Assembly: GCA_932294295.1 (NCBI GenBank)
Contig: OW028573.1
Location: 18,124,155-18,188,154, forward strand
From: Alitta virens
Taxonomy: Eukaryota > Annelida > Polychaeta > Phyllodocida > Nereididae
DNA: 64,000 nucleotides
Reading direction: 5' to 3'
Shown: positions 48,701 through 63,606 of the stretch, piece after piece
How positions within the stretch are numbered: the first letter of the stretch is position 1
How the letters are laid out: each line of letters starts with the position of its first letter
Notes under the pieces: generated by a model
The model's input: the letters and a program-made list of their open reading frames with translations, nothing else
The model's database searches: none
What the model was told of the DNA's origin: nothing
Translations under genes and position numbers: made by a program

Positions 48701-51700
48701 CGACATTCGTCTCTCAGCTCTCTTGCTTGACCTTTGAGGGCCTTGAGAGAGTTCTGCATATCCACACTGTACATTGGCTGGGGTGTAGCTGAAGAAAGGT
48801 CTGAAAGACCTGCAACAAAGATTACAAATATCTCAAACATATTGACCAAGGAATGAGCTTAGACCAGGTGTCACTTTGACCTTGTCTAGGTTGCGTTTAT
48901 ACAACCCAATGCAATTCCAAAATAAGTTAATATTACTCCAAAGATAGACAAACCAGATGGTACTATTACATGTTCTAAATAAAATACAAGTAATACAAAT
49001 TATTTCATTGAAAAAAGAAAGAGAATCAACCCTAACTGAAACATATTAAGCGTTTTAAAGAACAATCAAATGAAAGAAGACATTCTGCACAAGGACAAAT
49101 ATGAGGAATATGAATGGATTAGTTGATTAAAACACGCACGAAACGTCACAGAAACTTTATTACAGAAGGATATTAAAACAGCCTGAGGCTTCATGTGCCA
49201 GAAAAATTCACGGTGAGACGCAGCATTAATTAAAACAGAATATGAGGATCACTAATTATGAACACAACACCTCAGACGTCATTGTGAAACTGGCAACATG
49301 GATACATCGTCAAAGCACATGGCTGAGTGAAGTTGTTTAAGGACATTTGTCAAAGCTGTTAGATTAATCCTTGGTTAATATTAGAACTGACCAAACCATC
49401 ACCATGCGGAAATGCTCTCAAATCAAATTCAGTAAAGTTCTATGTTAGACATTATTGTGCTTAAAAATTCAAAATTGGTACGTCTACAAAATTGTAGCTT
49501 CACATTGAAGTCATTCCACAATATCTACTACAATGTGCTTCTGGCCTAATCTCTGAAATTCTTAATCCTGGGATCTAAGGCCTACCATTGCACATTGAGA
49601 TTAGCCTAGGACACCAAGTACACACATAAACCGGGATTACTTGAACTGCAATGTTAGTCTGAAGCATGCATCAGTGATGCAGTTTTGCCATTGTACCTGT
49701 CTGTCCACTAGCTGGGGATGCTATCACTGGAGTAGTGCTATCACTTTGAGATTCTGAAAACAACATGCTTTATGCAATCAAACTTTCTGTGTACATTATA
49801 ACATATCTGTACCAGTTGGAGACCTGTAAAAGGCTTCATTGTTATAGGCAGAATACTGTCAAATGAATTCTGAAACTCTTTCAATACCTATCATATAACA
49901 TTGTTAGTACATAATACTACATATGTATACGAAGTTTCTTAATCTCATTAAATGTTATATATTTTACCAAAGTGTCATTAATTCATTAATACAGTTGTCA
50001 TTAATGGTATAAGAAGCCGTCATTTCGAAGTAACTATCACGAAGAAGAAAATGACAGATGTAGAAAAATAGACTACATTAAACCACCCATTGAGAAAAAA
50101 ATACGATGAGATCTACATTAATAAAGTATGGAAATGTTTGGTTTGCTTATTCAATATTTGTTGTACATTATTTTGTTTTGTCTTTTTTGGAGAAATTAGT
50201 TCTAATTTCTCCAAGGTCGAGTGATGGAGGTGATATATTGCATGTAAATTGTATGAAGCTGTACTGTTGCCTTGTATCACACTGAACACCACATATCTTA
50301 TAAACGTTTGAAAAAGAGGACCACAAAAAAGGTCTACAGTACCAACCTGTGAAATAATAAAATAGCTATATCACTGTACCACTGCACACAAAACCTAACA
50401 TAATATACACCTGAAAAAACCTGTGCTGAGTCTCGAAACTTTCACCAAATAAACATTAAATCTCCAAATCAGTTTCACAACACTGGTGTATCCTAGTAAC
50501 CCTACCACTTGTCTGCTGTCCTTAAGTGGATACCTACAGCGCCTGAAAAGCACTTAGATTTCAGGGAGGACCAATGTTTTGACCAGAAATTTTGGCCATA
50601 TATTTAATGGCAAAACTGGTCACTTATACATGTTAAATTGTCCAGATCATCCTCACAAAATGATGTCAGTTATGCCAGATGAGTGTATGGGTATGAGAAG
50701 TGTCAGCGGAAGTCAGTGGGAGATGTGGGATAAAAGCGGACCACTTCACTTTACCTGGTTTACCCTGTAACCGTGTAAGACTGCTTATGCACTCCTCACA
50801 CACCTCCTTCATTTTGCCGATTCCTTTGAATGGGAAAACGAGAACTCAGCACACAAGACAAAAAAACTGCACAAGACAAGAAGCAATGGGTGGCAGATTG
50901 AGGACACCGGGAAACATGACGGACACTAGGCGGGAAGAAGCTACTTTACCTGAGCAGATATTGAGGGCTTCGGTCGAGCCTTGGGTTTGCGAGTTGGTTA
51001 GGGACCCAGGGAGGGACTCCGAAGTGGCTGGTCCCTCTCCTGACCCATCCTGGCCTGAAAGGTGCCATAACTGTCATGACAAGCACTAGGGGCAGCAGCA
51101 CCAAGCCATGCCAGAGGATGATCAAGAACATTACAATCTCAAACAGACACTTCAGGCCTGAGATATTACCAATTTTTTGTCCTCCATAACCTCATTATCA
51201 TGACTGTACTAGGAAGAACGTTAGTCCTCAGTATGAACATGCATAATGCATACATCTTAAATTATACAATCATTAGATGTGAGAATGAATTAAAAGTGCC
51301 AGGTCAAAGATCATAATGCAGCTATCATGTCGAAGCGATGGTTTATACACTGTGCATCTCGTATACCTCACATATTTAAGCAATATATTGAGACAATGGT
51401 ACAACTGATACTTACTGGAGTGGGCAGAATTTGTGTTGGAGTTTATGGAGGTGCTACTTCGGGCACTGCCTGGTCGGCTACCAGGCTCTCGTGATACAGC
51501 AGTTTGGACCAGAGCTGCTAAGTTCATCAGCTGCACCTCCATTTTATCCATGCGGGACCTGCAATGAGAACAAGGCACTTGTGTAGGATAAGTGTCACCA
51601 GCAGAACTTTACTTAATTGATTTCAAATGCAGCTTTCGCTTGGAGTAAGGAAAAAACGGAAAAGGCAGTCATGTAGCAGAACAGTTGCCACAGATTATCA

Positions 51701-54700
51701 ATATAGTTTCATCCTCAGTTATATACAGTTATATACACGAACATGATGAACAGAAACAAAAAATCTCCAGTTTTTCTACATCTATGTTATGACGGAAAAT
51801 TTATGTTAGATTATACACTGTAGTACTAAGATAAAACAGTTACTAACCACCGCTCATTGATGCATCAGTTCACTGGAGATTAGTCTTTAGTCAATCACTA
51901 ACTAGTTTAGTCTCAATAAATGAAAGTCCGGCTAATCAGTACACAAGTTAAACATAATATCACAAGGTTAAGATTTTTTTTGAAGAAACCAAAGAAACTG
52001 AATGCGTGGAAACCTGTTATAAGATAATAAAACTTCGGAAGATTATGTGGCCATTATTCTGCACCAAACGCCCACATTTTCAGCTTTTAGCTTTTAGAGT
52101 TCAGGCTTTTTGATGATTGCCCGTATTAGATGTTTTTATGAGTGCAAGAGCTGCGTGTTAATGAGCAATGAGTGTAAAATGATTGTTAGGTGCATGTGTC
52201 AGTACGTGTCACCCAATCACACCTAGGAAGATAAAACGCTTTACATGGATTTTTGCGGACTCCTTCCTAAGCCGGATGAGACGGAGCCGGGATGAAGTGA
52301 GGAGTTGCTGCTGCAAACAACGACAAAATATTGCACATCTCCCTTAAGCCCAGTCTGCTTAATTAGACGTTATACTGCAATTGTTTATCACACAATGACA
52401 TGACCTTGTTTACAACATCCTCATCAATTTGTTACACATACTTTAATGACTCAACGTGATGGGATTACCCAGATCATCAGCCTAATTTGAATAAAGACAG
52501 AAACACAAGCGCGCATGCCTCACAGATGGAAACCAGAAGACCTACCGTGTCTCCATGTCACCGACAGTGGGCGTGGTACTTCCGGAGCGCGAAGAATTGT
52601 CGTAGTAGTCATGGTAACTGCGACTCTGTGGAATACTCCCTTGCGTGAAATTCGCTGGTTCCGGTAGGTAGGCCACCGAATGTCGTTGTGATGATCCCAG
52701 AGCTGAGACAGAAAAAAAACCCAAACATAATACAAGTGTTACATTACAAAAATGTCATGAACCAGAAAATGGGAAGGAAACCTCAGAACTACATATGTGA
52801 ATAACAAGAAACCCCACCAATACTTATATACGTATATATGTATGTAGGTTGATAACCTTTTTAAGATTATTCTGTGTTTTGTTACACTCGTAAACACAAT
52901 ACATTGGTTCCAAATGGCTATTTTACAAGTCATACACAGAATTAATAAAGACCAAATATAACAAACAGCCTCCACAGTGAAACTTATGAGACACAATAGC
53001 ATTGATTAGAACAGTTAAAGCAGGGTAGTGTTATTTGGGCTTACAGTTAGGGGGTTGTCGTTGGGGAGAGCTCTGGTTGGATTGGGACTCGGGGCGGTAG
53101 GAGTGGGTTGGGGATCCAGCATTGAAGGGCGGACCTGTACTTCCATAGTGGGAGCCATACTGATGTTGCAGCATCTGTTGTTGGTAGGCGTAGTTTGGCT
53201 GCACTGGCAATGATGAAGACTTCGACGCAAACTGAAACAAAGGAAAAATGGCCATGAGAAGCTACTCAAGTGAGCATCTCCTTTAATTCATAGATTCAGA
53301 TGACTCCCATCCAATCTATTTGGCATTTCAATGCACCACATTCAGTAAACATTGCATCCTGTCTACACAACCTGCCACTCACGTTTCTGAGTAAAGTATG
53401 CCTTGCTTTTCATCTAACGAATTATATTTACCTAATCAATGACAAGGCTCAACAATGAACGATGATGATAAAGTCGAATTAAACTTAGTTGAAACTCTCT
53501 TCCATTGTACTTTCTAATATGAAATCCTACATCCAGCCTAATGCCTATGCTATTCATGTGCTGCTCAACTACAGCAGTAAGTTAGGAGGCTTGTTAATCG
53601 AAAACTGAAAATCCCTTGGATTTCCTAAGTCCATTTCTAACCCATTCAATTTCTCTGCAAATTACGTGTAATTTACCAAAACGGGATCAATATTTTAGAG
53701 TAACGCCCTGGAGTTGAATTTGATGGGACTATGATACACTCTGATTTATGAAGGAGTGAAGTTGGGCTGGCATCAGAGATCCTCAGAGCAGAATAATGAA
53801 GCTAATAATAATGCAAGGCCCGTCGTCCATTCAGACACTACAGTAAGGGCTGGTGGAGAAGTGAGACAGGTTGTCACAAGTAGTTCTTTGCTGTGTATAT
53901 CTCACTTGCCATCCTGAGGCACTTTCTATTCTGCATAATCCGTCCATAGAACACTGCAGCTGCCTGGCAGACGTCATGGGCTTTATCCAGGCTCAGTCGT
54001 TGTAAGATGGCAACCAACGTCATTCTCTTAGCTGCTGCTATTGCTGCTACTTCTGCTGCTGATGCTGCTGTTGCAGAATGCCCCTGGTACTTTTCTTTCC
54101 TTTTCCCTTCCTTTCTATTTCCGTAGACAGGTCCATCCCTGCCTGTGCTATGCTCAATGGTCTCCTGTTGACCCTCCTGGGGCAGCCTGACCCCTTTCAG
54201 ACCACTGTTCATTGCCCATGACCTTGGCCAAGGGCAGAGGAGGCAGCAGACCACTCAGTGAGCATCCCATTTGCCAATCACCATTGTGCATACTGTCATA
54301 GCAGTGGGATGAGCATGGCCCCATACACTGCAGGGCTCTTGATAATTTCCACCTAGTCCCGGCCAATTTGAGTGTGTGGCTGCAGTATTTGCACCATCAA
54401 GCGCTACTCGAAGATACATGATTAGGTTATTACCATCGTCCTCCAAACCCTCACAAGGCCAGGGCTGCTGGTCTAAGATTATGACAGAAACTAAGCAGGC
54501 CTCTTATCCTATGCTTATCACAGCATCACTCATTAGGATCTGATGAAGCACAGGCTGGATGTGCCTAATGAAGACATACATCCCACACAGCGAAGGCTAC
54601 ACCAGAATGATGCTCAACCATACCACACAAGTGGCAAGGCATCCACAAAAGCTGCGATGGAGACAGATTAATGGGCGTTATGCAGGTTGACTGGGTCGTC

Positions 54701-56070
54701 ATGCCGAAGGAATAGCTGTCAGAGATGGTCCTGCAGGCATGGTGGCCTCTGTGGGATGTGACAGGCTGCCCATTGATCTGTTAAGTCTGTATTTCCTGCT
54801 AGATCGGTCAGCCTAGACGCCATCTACTATTGTGCCTTCTGGTCTAGCCCTTTGGTGGGTCTTTGTGGCTACATTTTCAAAGCATGTGTCATTGGTGATG
54901 TTTTGTCTCAAGATGCTAAATTTCTCTGTTGTTGGGAACACAAAGTCACTTGTCTTTGATTTTTACACCCTTTAAAAAAAACACTTCACTGGATACTGAG
55001 TGACTGAATAATTATCTGACAGTGTGTAATATATTTCGTTGAGATAAACACTTTTTTCAAAAATCTACATCAAGCACTGAATTTACAGGGAGTAACGAAC
55101 ATGGTGTACTCTGCAAGGCTGCAAAAGAAACCTTGGAGATGCTGTATTATGCTGCACTGCAGGCTGGCTTGTTGTGATTCCCCGGGATGTCCATTTGGGT
55201 TCACTGGTCACCCAGGGGTCATCATATGCAGCCATGGTGTAATGGGTTCGCCGAGCTTCTTGACATCAACACCAAGACTGCAGCCAGGACCAATATCTAT
55301 CAAGGCATCCCAGAAGACCCATTGCCCCAAGATTGTGCGGCAGAAAGCCATATCTCAGCCAATTGCAGTAATTGGTCAGGCAACTTAAATGGGGTTTTAG
55401 CAGCTGATGACGTGCGTGTTAATGATAATGATGAAATGTGAAGATAATGACGATCGCAATAAAAACCATAACAATGATTGCAAACTTTACATTAGGAGCA
55501 TTTGACTTTAAGATCTGGCAGCTGAAAACTCACAAGGGAAAAGAGCCATAAAAACAATCAAGGCAGTCCCAGACACAGCTCTCCACGGTAAACACTTTGC
55601 ATCAATAACGTGCAGTAATGTCAGTCTCACTGTTTAGAGTCCGTGTTTGTGCACTAATTATAAATATGAGGAAGAATCTTCATGTGATGCCAGGCCTATA
55701 TGAATTGCATCATTGCTCAATGCCATGGAAGGAGCGATGGTACTAAAGCACAATATTGCTCAGAGAAAAAATAACGAGATACTGGTGGCTGTACTTTTAA
55801 ATGACAAATAAAAAGCAATGGAGAAATTGCATGATACTTACATCGTGGTTAAAGGGATGTTGGGCGACAGGGACACGGACTGGCGACCGAGGCATACTGG
55901 CTAGACCAGGAGGAGCCGATCGCACACTGGAGTCCGATTCATGACCCGATGACAAGTATGAAGTCCTATTCGAATGGACTGACTTTGGACTTCTTGAGGG
56001 ACTTCGAGAACCATCTGATCTTGCTGGTTCAGTGTCATAGATCTTTAGGACTGCTCTGTCTTTGACGTCT
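45747..56070 (-). CDS. p140Cap/sickle-tail (SRCIN1/KIAA1217) homologue, AIP3-type scaffold
   Basis: A cytoskeletal scaffold; vertebrate p140Cap restrains Src through Csk and acts at adhesions and synapses. Exons in order: 56070-55842, 53231-53045, 52702-52546, 51558-51416, 51054-50950, 50823-50764, 49753-49697, 48809-48625, 48507-48389, 48275-48145, 48048-47973, 47675-47592, 47206-47062, 46967-45747; 965 residues, every phase agrees. Diagnostic blocks: DVKDRAVLKIYDTEPARS (AIP3-like end), SRMDKMEVQLMNLAALVQTA, LRDECRNIRRMQMTFADSM, RDLEKTVEDLRND, and FLKDEPQRLENALKRCKK, the last very close to vertebrate p140Cap. The last exon is disordered with two proline-rich SH3 ligands (KIPPPPPPRRSS, TPPPPPVRRTS) and two Tyr-x-Asn motifs (YENI, YANL) suited to Grb2-type SH2 binding. 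At least one upstream exon is missing from my model. Confidence 0.9.
53232..55841 (-). other. Intron of the p140Cap homologue, motif-dense
   Basis: 2.6 kb without a recognisable exon. An antisense frame at 53874-54254 contains an alanine run but no homology. The part at about 55350-55620 is dense in short motifs seen in animal enhancers: AATTGCAGTAATTGG (55361-55375, homeodomain-like), CAGCTG then TGACG (55401-55412), AACAATG (55470-55476, SOX-like), and TTTGCAT (55596-55602, octamer-like). It may be regulatory. Confidence 0.35.
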
Positions 56071-59000
56071 CTGAAAAACCAAAATATGTATAATCAGTGC
56101 ATTGCATATTGTAGTCATGTATATACTGTACTATACTTTCTGCAAAGACAACAGCATATTCTCTAGGTAATACACTATCCATTAGAGAACACAGCCACTA
56201 AACCACACGTTACGCTGCCCACTGTTCGGGTAATGGAACTTGTTATGTTGCAGCAATCGGAAGTAAAGGGAAAATGTAACGAGCTCACAAACGACAACAG
56301 GCTCTCAGCATCTCAGCAGAAAATTGTGGCGATCAGGGCTGCTCAGATTGGCAGAATGTGAAAGGCTCCAGTGGTAACATGCGCAGAAAATGATTTAAGA
56401 CACAGAGGACTAAAAAAAAGCTCAAAGTGATCCTTGGTAAAGTTTAAAATGAACCAGAGCTGCTAAAGTGGATTAACAATCTGCTGTCATGAAGGGAGGC
56501 CAAAGTCGTGTTTCTTCATAGAGAGAAGAGCTGCGGTGTCCTACTAGTGTGTGCCTCCACAATTGCTCAAGTGACAACAAGGGGCTGGGGTCCTCAGGGA
56601 CAACACGTTCTGCGCAACTGCTGATAATTTGTCAGATTGCCTTCTCCTGTAGGATGGAACAGGGGGAAGAGATGCGGCCTTGCAATATTGCGCTCCTGGG
56701 GGTGGACAGAATAGCAAGATAGCAACTGGCCAACCTCCCAGGATCATCGCTGATGAGTATGGATAGTGCCCCGTCCTCCATCAATCACACTAATTTGCAA
56801 TCGCCACTCACCACATAGCAACTGGCTTCAGGATGCCTCAGTCTCAGTCTCAGTCTACCACTCCACGTAATATGCCTGGGGATAACACTGTTAACCAATT
56901 TACCCCGAAATTTCTCTTAACGTTTATCAAGTTACATTGAACTCTTTACAATCCAATCTGCAGTTCAATATCCTGCGAGCATTAATGTCACCCACATCAG
57001 CATATAGTTACATAGTTTCATATTTCAGTGTCATTATAAAAAGAAATACGATGAACTGCATTGGCTAATCCCTTTAAAATGACGTGATTAGATGACAAAT
57101 ATAGAAGAGAAAGGTCGGGCAATGCCGTACATAACAAGGGATTTTACGCCTCGCCTCTCATTTCAAAAGAATATATTGCTAACTGACCAAGCGCCACGAG
57201 CTTCAACTAGTGGGTCTTCGTAGAAAATCCAATGGTGATTTTCCAAGAAGGGGGATAATGACAAGACTGAGTTGAGGACCTCAAAAGTCTTCTTGTGTGT
57301 GATTAGACAGCAAGGTCCCTTGACATGGCTCTGATGGAGACAACCTGTCTTGCTGGGGGCTGACATTCAGCCAAGTCAGACGCCAGCTCCCATAATGCAG
57401 TGATTTCACTTTGCCCAACCATGGCCCAACCACCAAAGGTCGCCTTTCTGGTGTCTCTCAAAAGATCTCGGGCCAACAAAGCCTTTGATTCAGATAAGGA
57501 CGTAACTCACCACACTAGCAGGGGTCTGTTTTGCTCGTTATGCTTTATATGTAGCTTTGCTTTATCACTTCTCTTTTATTGCATCTTTATCTCTATGTGG
57601 CGCAGGACGAACTTAATTACTCTTGGCACAAACAGAGGCAGGCCTCTTTACTAATAAATGAAACAGTAGCTGAATAACGAAACACTATACAGCTGCACTT
57701 GTAGCTAATATTCTGTAGAGATTCATCCTGTTTCAATATTTATGACCATAGAGCCAGTTTAGTTTGCCGTGTGTCCAAGTAGCAAGAATTGCACTAAGGT
57801 CATAAAAAAATGAATACTGAAACTAGTTCGTGTACAATAGGGAAAGTCCTCTGCATATTTATTGTTTGCAGCATTCCAGATTGTGACCCCAGACTGGCCC
57901 AGCATCGATTGGAAAGCTGACCAACAAATAAAGCAAAAGAGATTCATAGCCATGTAAATATGCCATGCTGTGATACACAGCAATATGACAAATGGTAAAT
58001 ATGTGTTGTAGAGGAGGCCCAGGGGCTGAGCATGACCCTCCATCTCTTAACCATGTACATAAGGCAATCCTCCTGCTGGTCACAGCCATTGCCCGAACCC
58101 TCTCTAACACCAGATATGTCCATGCAAACCTAAGCCAATATCCTGTCAAAAGGAACGTAAGAGTGAACAAAGGAAGAACAAAAGGGTGAACCCAAATAGT
58201 GTGCATGATGCAGAACACAAAGCACGTTCAGAAAATACGTCACATGATCATGGAGCCCCAGGGAGTGGTATTCCATTTGCTACAATGAATAAACTGCCAC
58301 CCCTCGTGGGTCCATTCATACTTCACAGATTGTTCGGATGTGTATTGTCTTCGCAATTCAGGTGCTATTTCTGGGGACCACTTAAGTGTGATGCAAATCT
58401 TCTTATGCAATAATCACAGTATATGCGAGGATATACACGTATCAGGGTGACGTAAGGGAATATAAAGAACACTCAATTGAGCACTACAAGTCTGGTTACC
58501 AACCTCATGGAATTAAAAGAAGAGTCATCACCCCTCACTCAGCCTCTGTAACAACATTTCTTGGACAGGCTTCAGCCCTTCAAACATCTAGACTGACTTG
58601 GGTCTCTGCAGGTCATTGTCGATTCCAGACCACATGGACCAGACGGGGACTCAATTACCAGTCAAAAGCATTTGCAGACTGACACAGACACAGATAAAAG
58701 TCAGGGCATTGAGGAAGCCCAATAGGAAATAAAGGAGGTGGCATACCGCATAAGGTGCACCCTTATCGATCATGTCATTGTCAGCATGTTGTCAGGACAA
58801 TTTAGCCTTACATATAAAGTAGATGGATCCATGATGGATTACAATAAAATAGACGCATTAGTATGTTTGTGAAGAATAATCTCAAACACGGAGACGACAG
58901 CATTGAGTCCTGAGAAGTTTCGCAAACATTGGAGGAAAAAATGCATACACTGACTTGGCAGCATATATAATTCCTGCTTTTGCAATTGTAAAGCAAAGAA

Positions 59001-62000
59001 AAATTGTGCCGTGTAGAAAACTGAAAAACTACACACTTGGCTGCCATGATAAGCAACATATTTTTTCTCTTCGAACAGACAATACTCAACATTTCTGGGA
59101 AGTTTTTACATCTGACTGTTGCACCCCATTGACCAGGTCAAGCATGGGTCGAGTTAAAACAGAACAAACATCCCAAGGTGGTCACAACATGCACAATGGA
59201 CAATGGGGTGTTGTTTACCTGGCCCTAATGCATAGGATGCTCTGCCTACTTTGCAGGTGTGTTAGAGGGGGTTGCTGAGAGCAGCGATGGACAAGTGCCA
59301 AGGTCTCTAAACCTTGCTCTTCTGTTGAAGCCTATACTCTCACTATGGGGTCAGCTGATAAGTAAGAAAACCCCTTTCTACTATCTGTCTGGGCTGACTG
59401 TTGATGACCTGCCAAAAGCTATTAAATCACACCAAGAAGTCAAAAGATCAGGGCCAGAACTGATTCTTCGCCAACTGCATTGAGCACGATTCCGGTTCCT
59501 TGTTTATGTGCTCAAGGTCCCGCTCCTCAAGTTGTGACCTTGATGGTCACTTCGGGATGCAGCTGTGACAATGATGGGCAGTTGTGAGAGCCAAATAAAG
59601 TCCGACTTGATAGAGGACTACTGCACGTTCCACAATCATGCTATGCTCTGCCTCCGCAGCAGACATCCTAGGCCCCTCTGAGGCATGTACAATCAGCAGT
59701 AAGCAGAGGTTATATACGCAGGGAATACTAAGCGTTGTTCCCTACTCCTCTATTGCTCTGTCTGTAGTGACTACTCAGATTGCTTTGCATGCAACGTCAC
59801 ATATTGCCACTATTGCTACTATATGCTATAGATTTAGCATCCAATCTCTTTGTTTTTGTGTCTTGCAACAAAAAGGCTGTTGACGCAGAACTAACTTCCA
59901 CAATGATGAATGGAGATGAACGATAATGGATTGTATCGAGCCGATTCATAGACTAAAATAGACTGATGCGTTGCCATCTATTGCACTTTGCTTTGCTCCA
60001 AACTGGTTGGAATAAACAAGCAACCAACGGACCACCGGAAGAAAAGGCTTATATTGAATACCCCTTGCTTCTGCCTGATAAAACGCTTGGAATGCTTGCC
60101 CCAGTGGCAAAAGCGTCTCCATCTATCATCTCCGCCCGCCTGCATCCCCATCAGAGTATGGAAGATGCAGATAAAGTAAGGGGCGAATTATAGATGAATC
60201 TTATTTACAGTTTAACCTCGCTCAGTTTTATGCAACACCATGTTCTGGAAATAAGCTACTAATCTTAGAACATGTGCTCAATTTTGAAGACAACGTGAAA
60301 AATCCCTGCCACACGCTGCTGCTAATTGGAGTAACATGGATGATGCTGGTGACACTATATCACATAACTCCGTCAAAATGGACACTTCAGCGCCTCCTCT
60401 TGTTTCATTAATGAGTGGAGACTTACAATGGAGCATCTTCTAGTTTGCATTCTACTTGGGTAGTTTTGAATCATTGCATATTTGATAGAGAGAGACAAGT
60501 TGGTCTCCCGGGGAGGCATATTCAATGAGTATATATTCAAAGGCTGGTGTCCTGCGAGCCATAAAGGCAGAATTGCTTAGGGTGTCAGGAGATGGCTTCT
60601 TGTGGGCAACATGACGATCCTTGAGGAGCCAGTTGCTATGACACCAATGAGTGATGGCGATCGCATCAGTGATTGCCAGCAGGACGTAGCTGCAGGAGCC
60701 ACTCAGTCTGTACAGCAGCTTTGGCTCTGACCTAATCTAGTGCCTGCCTCATCTACCTTGCAGAGGCCAATAAGGCCTCACTGGCTAACTCACATGGTGT
60801 TGGGTTGTATCCTGCGTGGATCCAGACCACCGTCTGCTGCCAACAAATCAGGGCCCTGAGCTGACAAGACAATCCTCATACACAGCCCTCGCAGCTGCAC
60901 GACACAAAAACAGATCGTTATCCTCGGAGACAAGTCACCCAGAGCTCTTCGTCTCTTGCCAGATTTCTTATTATCTGGGCCATGATTTAAAACCAAAACA
61001 AGAAGAAAAGAGCAATCTTTGATGGCGCATTCGATTGGCTTTTCTAGTGACAACAAACGGGCGGTCTGCCACAGCCCCAATCAGTCCAATATTCCTCCCT
61101 GTTTGTTTGCAATGCCAAATGAAACGAATTTTTCTGGGGAATTTTGGGAGGAATGGGGGCCAACCGTATCATGATAAGTATCTCAGGACAGCCTAGTGAC
61201 CAGCGCATCTGATGGAGCTGCTGCTGCTTCTGCAGCAGAAATGGTCTGCAGAGCCTCACTGATCCCCCATCCATCACTTCCTAACAGCACTTTCCTTGTT
61301 CCTGCACAAAGACATACCTCTATTCAAAGACTTCGCTTTTCTCTTGCTATGTATCTTCTTACACCGCTTCGACCTAACTCACATTGATAGTAGCCATTGA
61401 ATCACAAACGACTGGAAACGACTCGAAACGACTCCCTTGCATTACACTTGTCTGCAATTCGCCTAATTGCCAGACATGGCTGTTTACATGGCGGTGGCAA
61501 TATAAGAAACTAGCCAAGAAGTGGATGCAGTCTCTCAGGCCTTACTTGCAGCTTGCAGAGCAATCAAAACATCAATGTTACAATGTCTAGCATTGCTTCC
61601 ATTTCTGTGATTGGCCATATCCTTTTGTCATATAAAGCGTGTTTTAGTGCAAAACAAGGCATATAAGAAATGCTACCCCATAATATATCACGAGACAACA
61701 TGTCGATCCTTGTAAAAAAACAGGATTGAAGACGAACGTCCCTCTCCATCCAGTAGTAAATTTTCTTTCATGTTGTGTTGTCTATGTGAATTTACTTTCT
61801 TAGAGTTACTGGAAATGCCATGTTGTCAAAGAAACAATTTATTCACATGCAAGAATCCGACTGCCATATCCTGGTACTAGCGAGAAAGCATGATTTAAAA
61901 ACAAGCTGTCTTTGCCGAAAATGGTGGACATGCAAACAGACGGGGTGAAATTATGTGGCTATAGGACACAGATGGAGGTTATAAATTGAAGGTGACGCAC

Positions 62001-63606
62001 CATTGTTTTTGGACGAGACCTCTTAAAGAAGAAGTAAAGATAGGTTCATCCATTCATTGGAGCAGCTATTGTGTTCCGCTTGGCATTCTATTGGATCACG
62101 AAGGGTCAACCCACAAGATACATCTCCGGTTGCCATGGAAACTGGAGACCACGCTCAGTTGTTGCATCCAAATGACGTCAAGATGGAGGCGAGGAAATAT
62201 GCCTTTTATTACAGCAACGACCCGGAGAGCAAATCTGTGACAATAAGCGCCTTGGCTGACAAAGACACCATACATCAGAGGCATGCAGCGAATTATGAGT
62301 ATATTGTCAAGCAGCCACCTATATAACAGACACTGTCTACTCCTGGGAGTTTCTATCTTCATATCCAGTGCAAGGTTATTTTTGCCCAGGTTCTACCAAA
62401 CCTTTTCTCTTATCTGCCTTATAATGCAGGCTGTGATTGCACCACACAGGAAACATATTTTCAGCTTGACAACCTAAAGGTTTTTGTTAAGTAAATAAAA
62501 CTGAAATAATAAATACTTCTAGAGATGAACTCAACATTAATGTTCCCAAAAGTTCGATGTAAACGAGCAAGTGGAGTAATGAAATATGCATGCTGAAATT
62601 CTTATGCTGAAACTAGTTTAGTGCTGCCTTCCACATGGTTGTATAGTCCAAAAATTAAATCGACAAAAATAGGCAGAAGAAGTAAATATGTAGGAGTGTA
62701 GAATTTTACATGCAAAACCATACACTCTGCATTCCAACTAAGTACACATATTGCATACGACCGCCATCTGCTTACAGCTCTGTGCTAGAGTTAACATAGC
62801 AGTAGCCGACAGAAGTCTGGTCAGCTGCTTGTTTGCTTCACTCTTGCAACAGTTTGTAAAACGTCAAACCGTCTCTGGAACAAACCGTCTTCAGCAAAAA
62901 CTGCCACGTGGCATCTACTCAAAGCCATTTAGTTACATCTACATAGACTGCTTCCTCCGCCCACGCTGCCTAGACACCTCTGCAATTCACAGAAATCCCT
63001 AAATTAGCTTTCGTTTAGTAATACAACTCAATTTCGTAGCTTGCAATATTAAATGCTATTACAAGAAAAACGACCAATTTCCAATTCTTTGAGGTGTTCT
63101 ATTTATACATTAAATATCAGTAGATGTCCGGAAATGAGACTTATATTCTTGGAAATTAACGATGAGAAGCGTGAACTAAAATTAGGTTAACCATCCCTAA
63201 CAAAGTCCAAAATGATTTTAAATATAACAAATATAAGTTTATCTTGTGATTATCACGAATATTGAATTTGCTTTACATATTAATATTGTACAAACTATGT
63301 CGTGAATATTTAATAGGCAATTTGCTGCTAAAAGCTCGAATAAACACACTATCACCATACAAATCCATCATAATAAAAGGGTGATCTGAGACTTCATATA
63401 CTTGCAAAACTAAACTCCAAAGCAGAGAGAGCTGCTCCACAGGATGAATCCGGGGACTCTCACTTGCTAAGGGCTGCCTTAACCCATGGCAGTCAGTTCT
63501 CTCTGCTCTGGTGTTTCCAAGTACATGAAATTGGCTGTAATAAAGTATTGTAGCAGCCACACTGTACTCACAGTATTCTTCTTATTGGATCATTTGTAAT
63601 GATTAC
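56071..63606 (-). other. 7.5-kb intron region of the p140Cap homologue, no exon found
   Basis: I found no convincing exon, although one is expected (see the tentative exon at 63607). Compared with the rest of the window, much of 56.4-61.6 kb has few obvious repeats, is less AT-rich, and contains many homeodomain-type and GATA-type words (for example CATCAATCACACTAATTTGC at about 56778). This suggests regulatory sequence, but there is no proof. Short open frames here are unrecognised. Confidence 0.4.

Noticed and set aside
48436..48792. A + strand frame starting MFIDLEPLGPNGKV, slightly tubulin-like
   Set aside because: It is antisense to two phase-consistent exons of the p140Cap homologue, and the resemblance stops after a few residues.
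53874..54254. 126-residue minus-strand frame with an alanine-rich run
   Set aside because: Lies inside an intron of the same-strand gene; the alanine run comes from GCT/CTG repeats; no family similarity or splice continuity.
57163..57366. Minus-strand frame with HHWIFYEDPLVEARG, considered as the missing AIP3 exon (FYELED-like)
   Set aside because: The surrounding residues do not fit, and no donor gives the required phase; the nearest donor would create a stop at the junction.
62057..62326. 89-residue + strand frame (KMEARKYAFYYSNDPES)
   Set aside because: Lies inside an intron on the opposite strand, has no recognised homology, and overlapping frames are also open. Not enough to call a gene.
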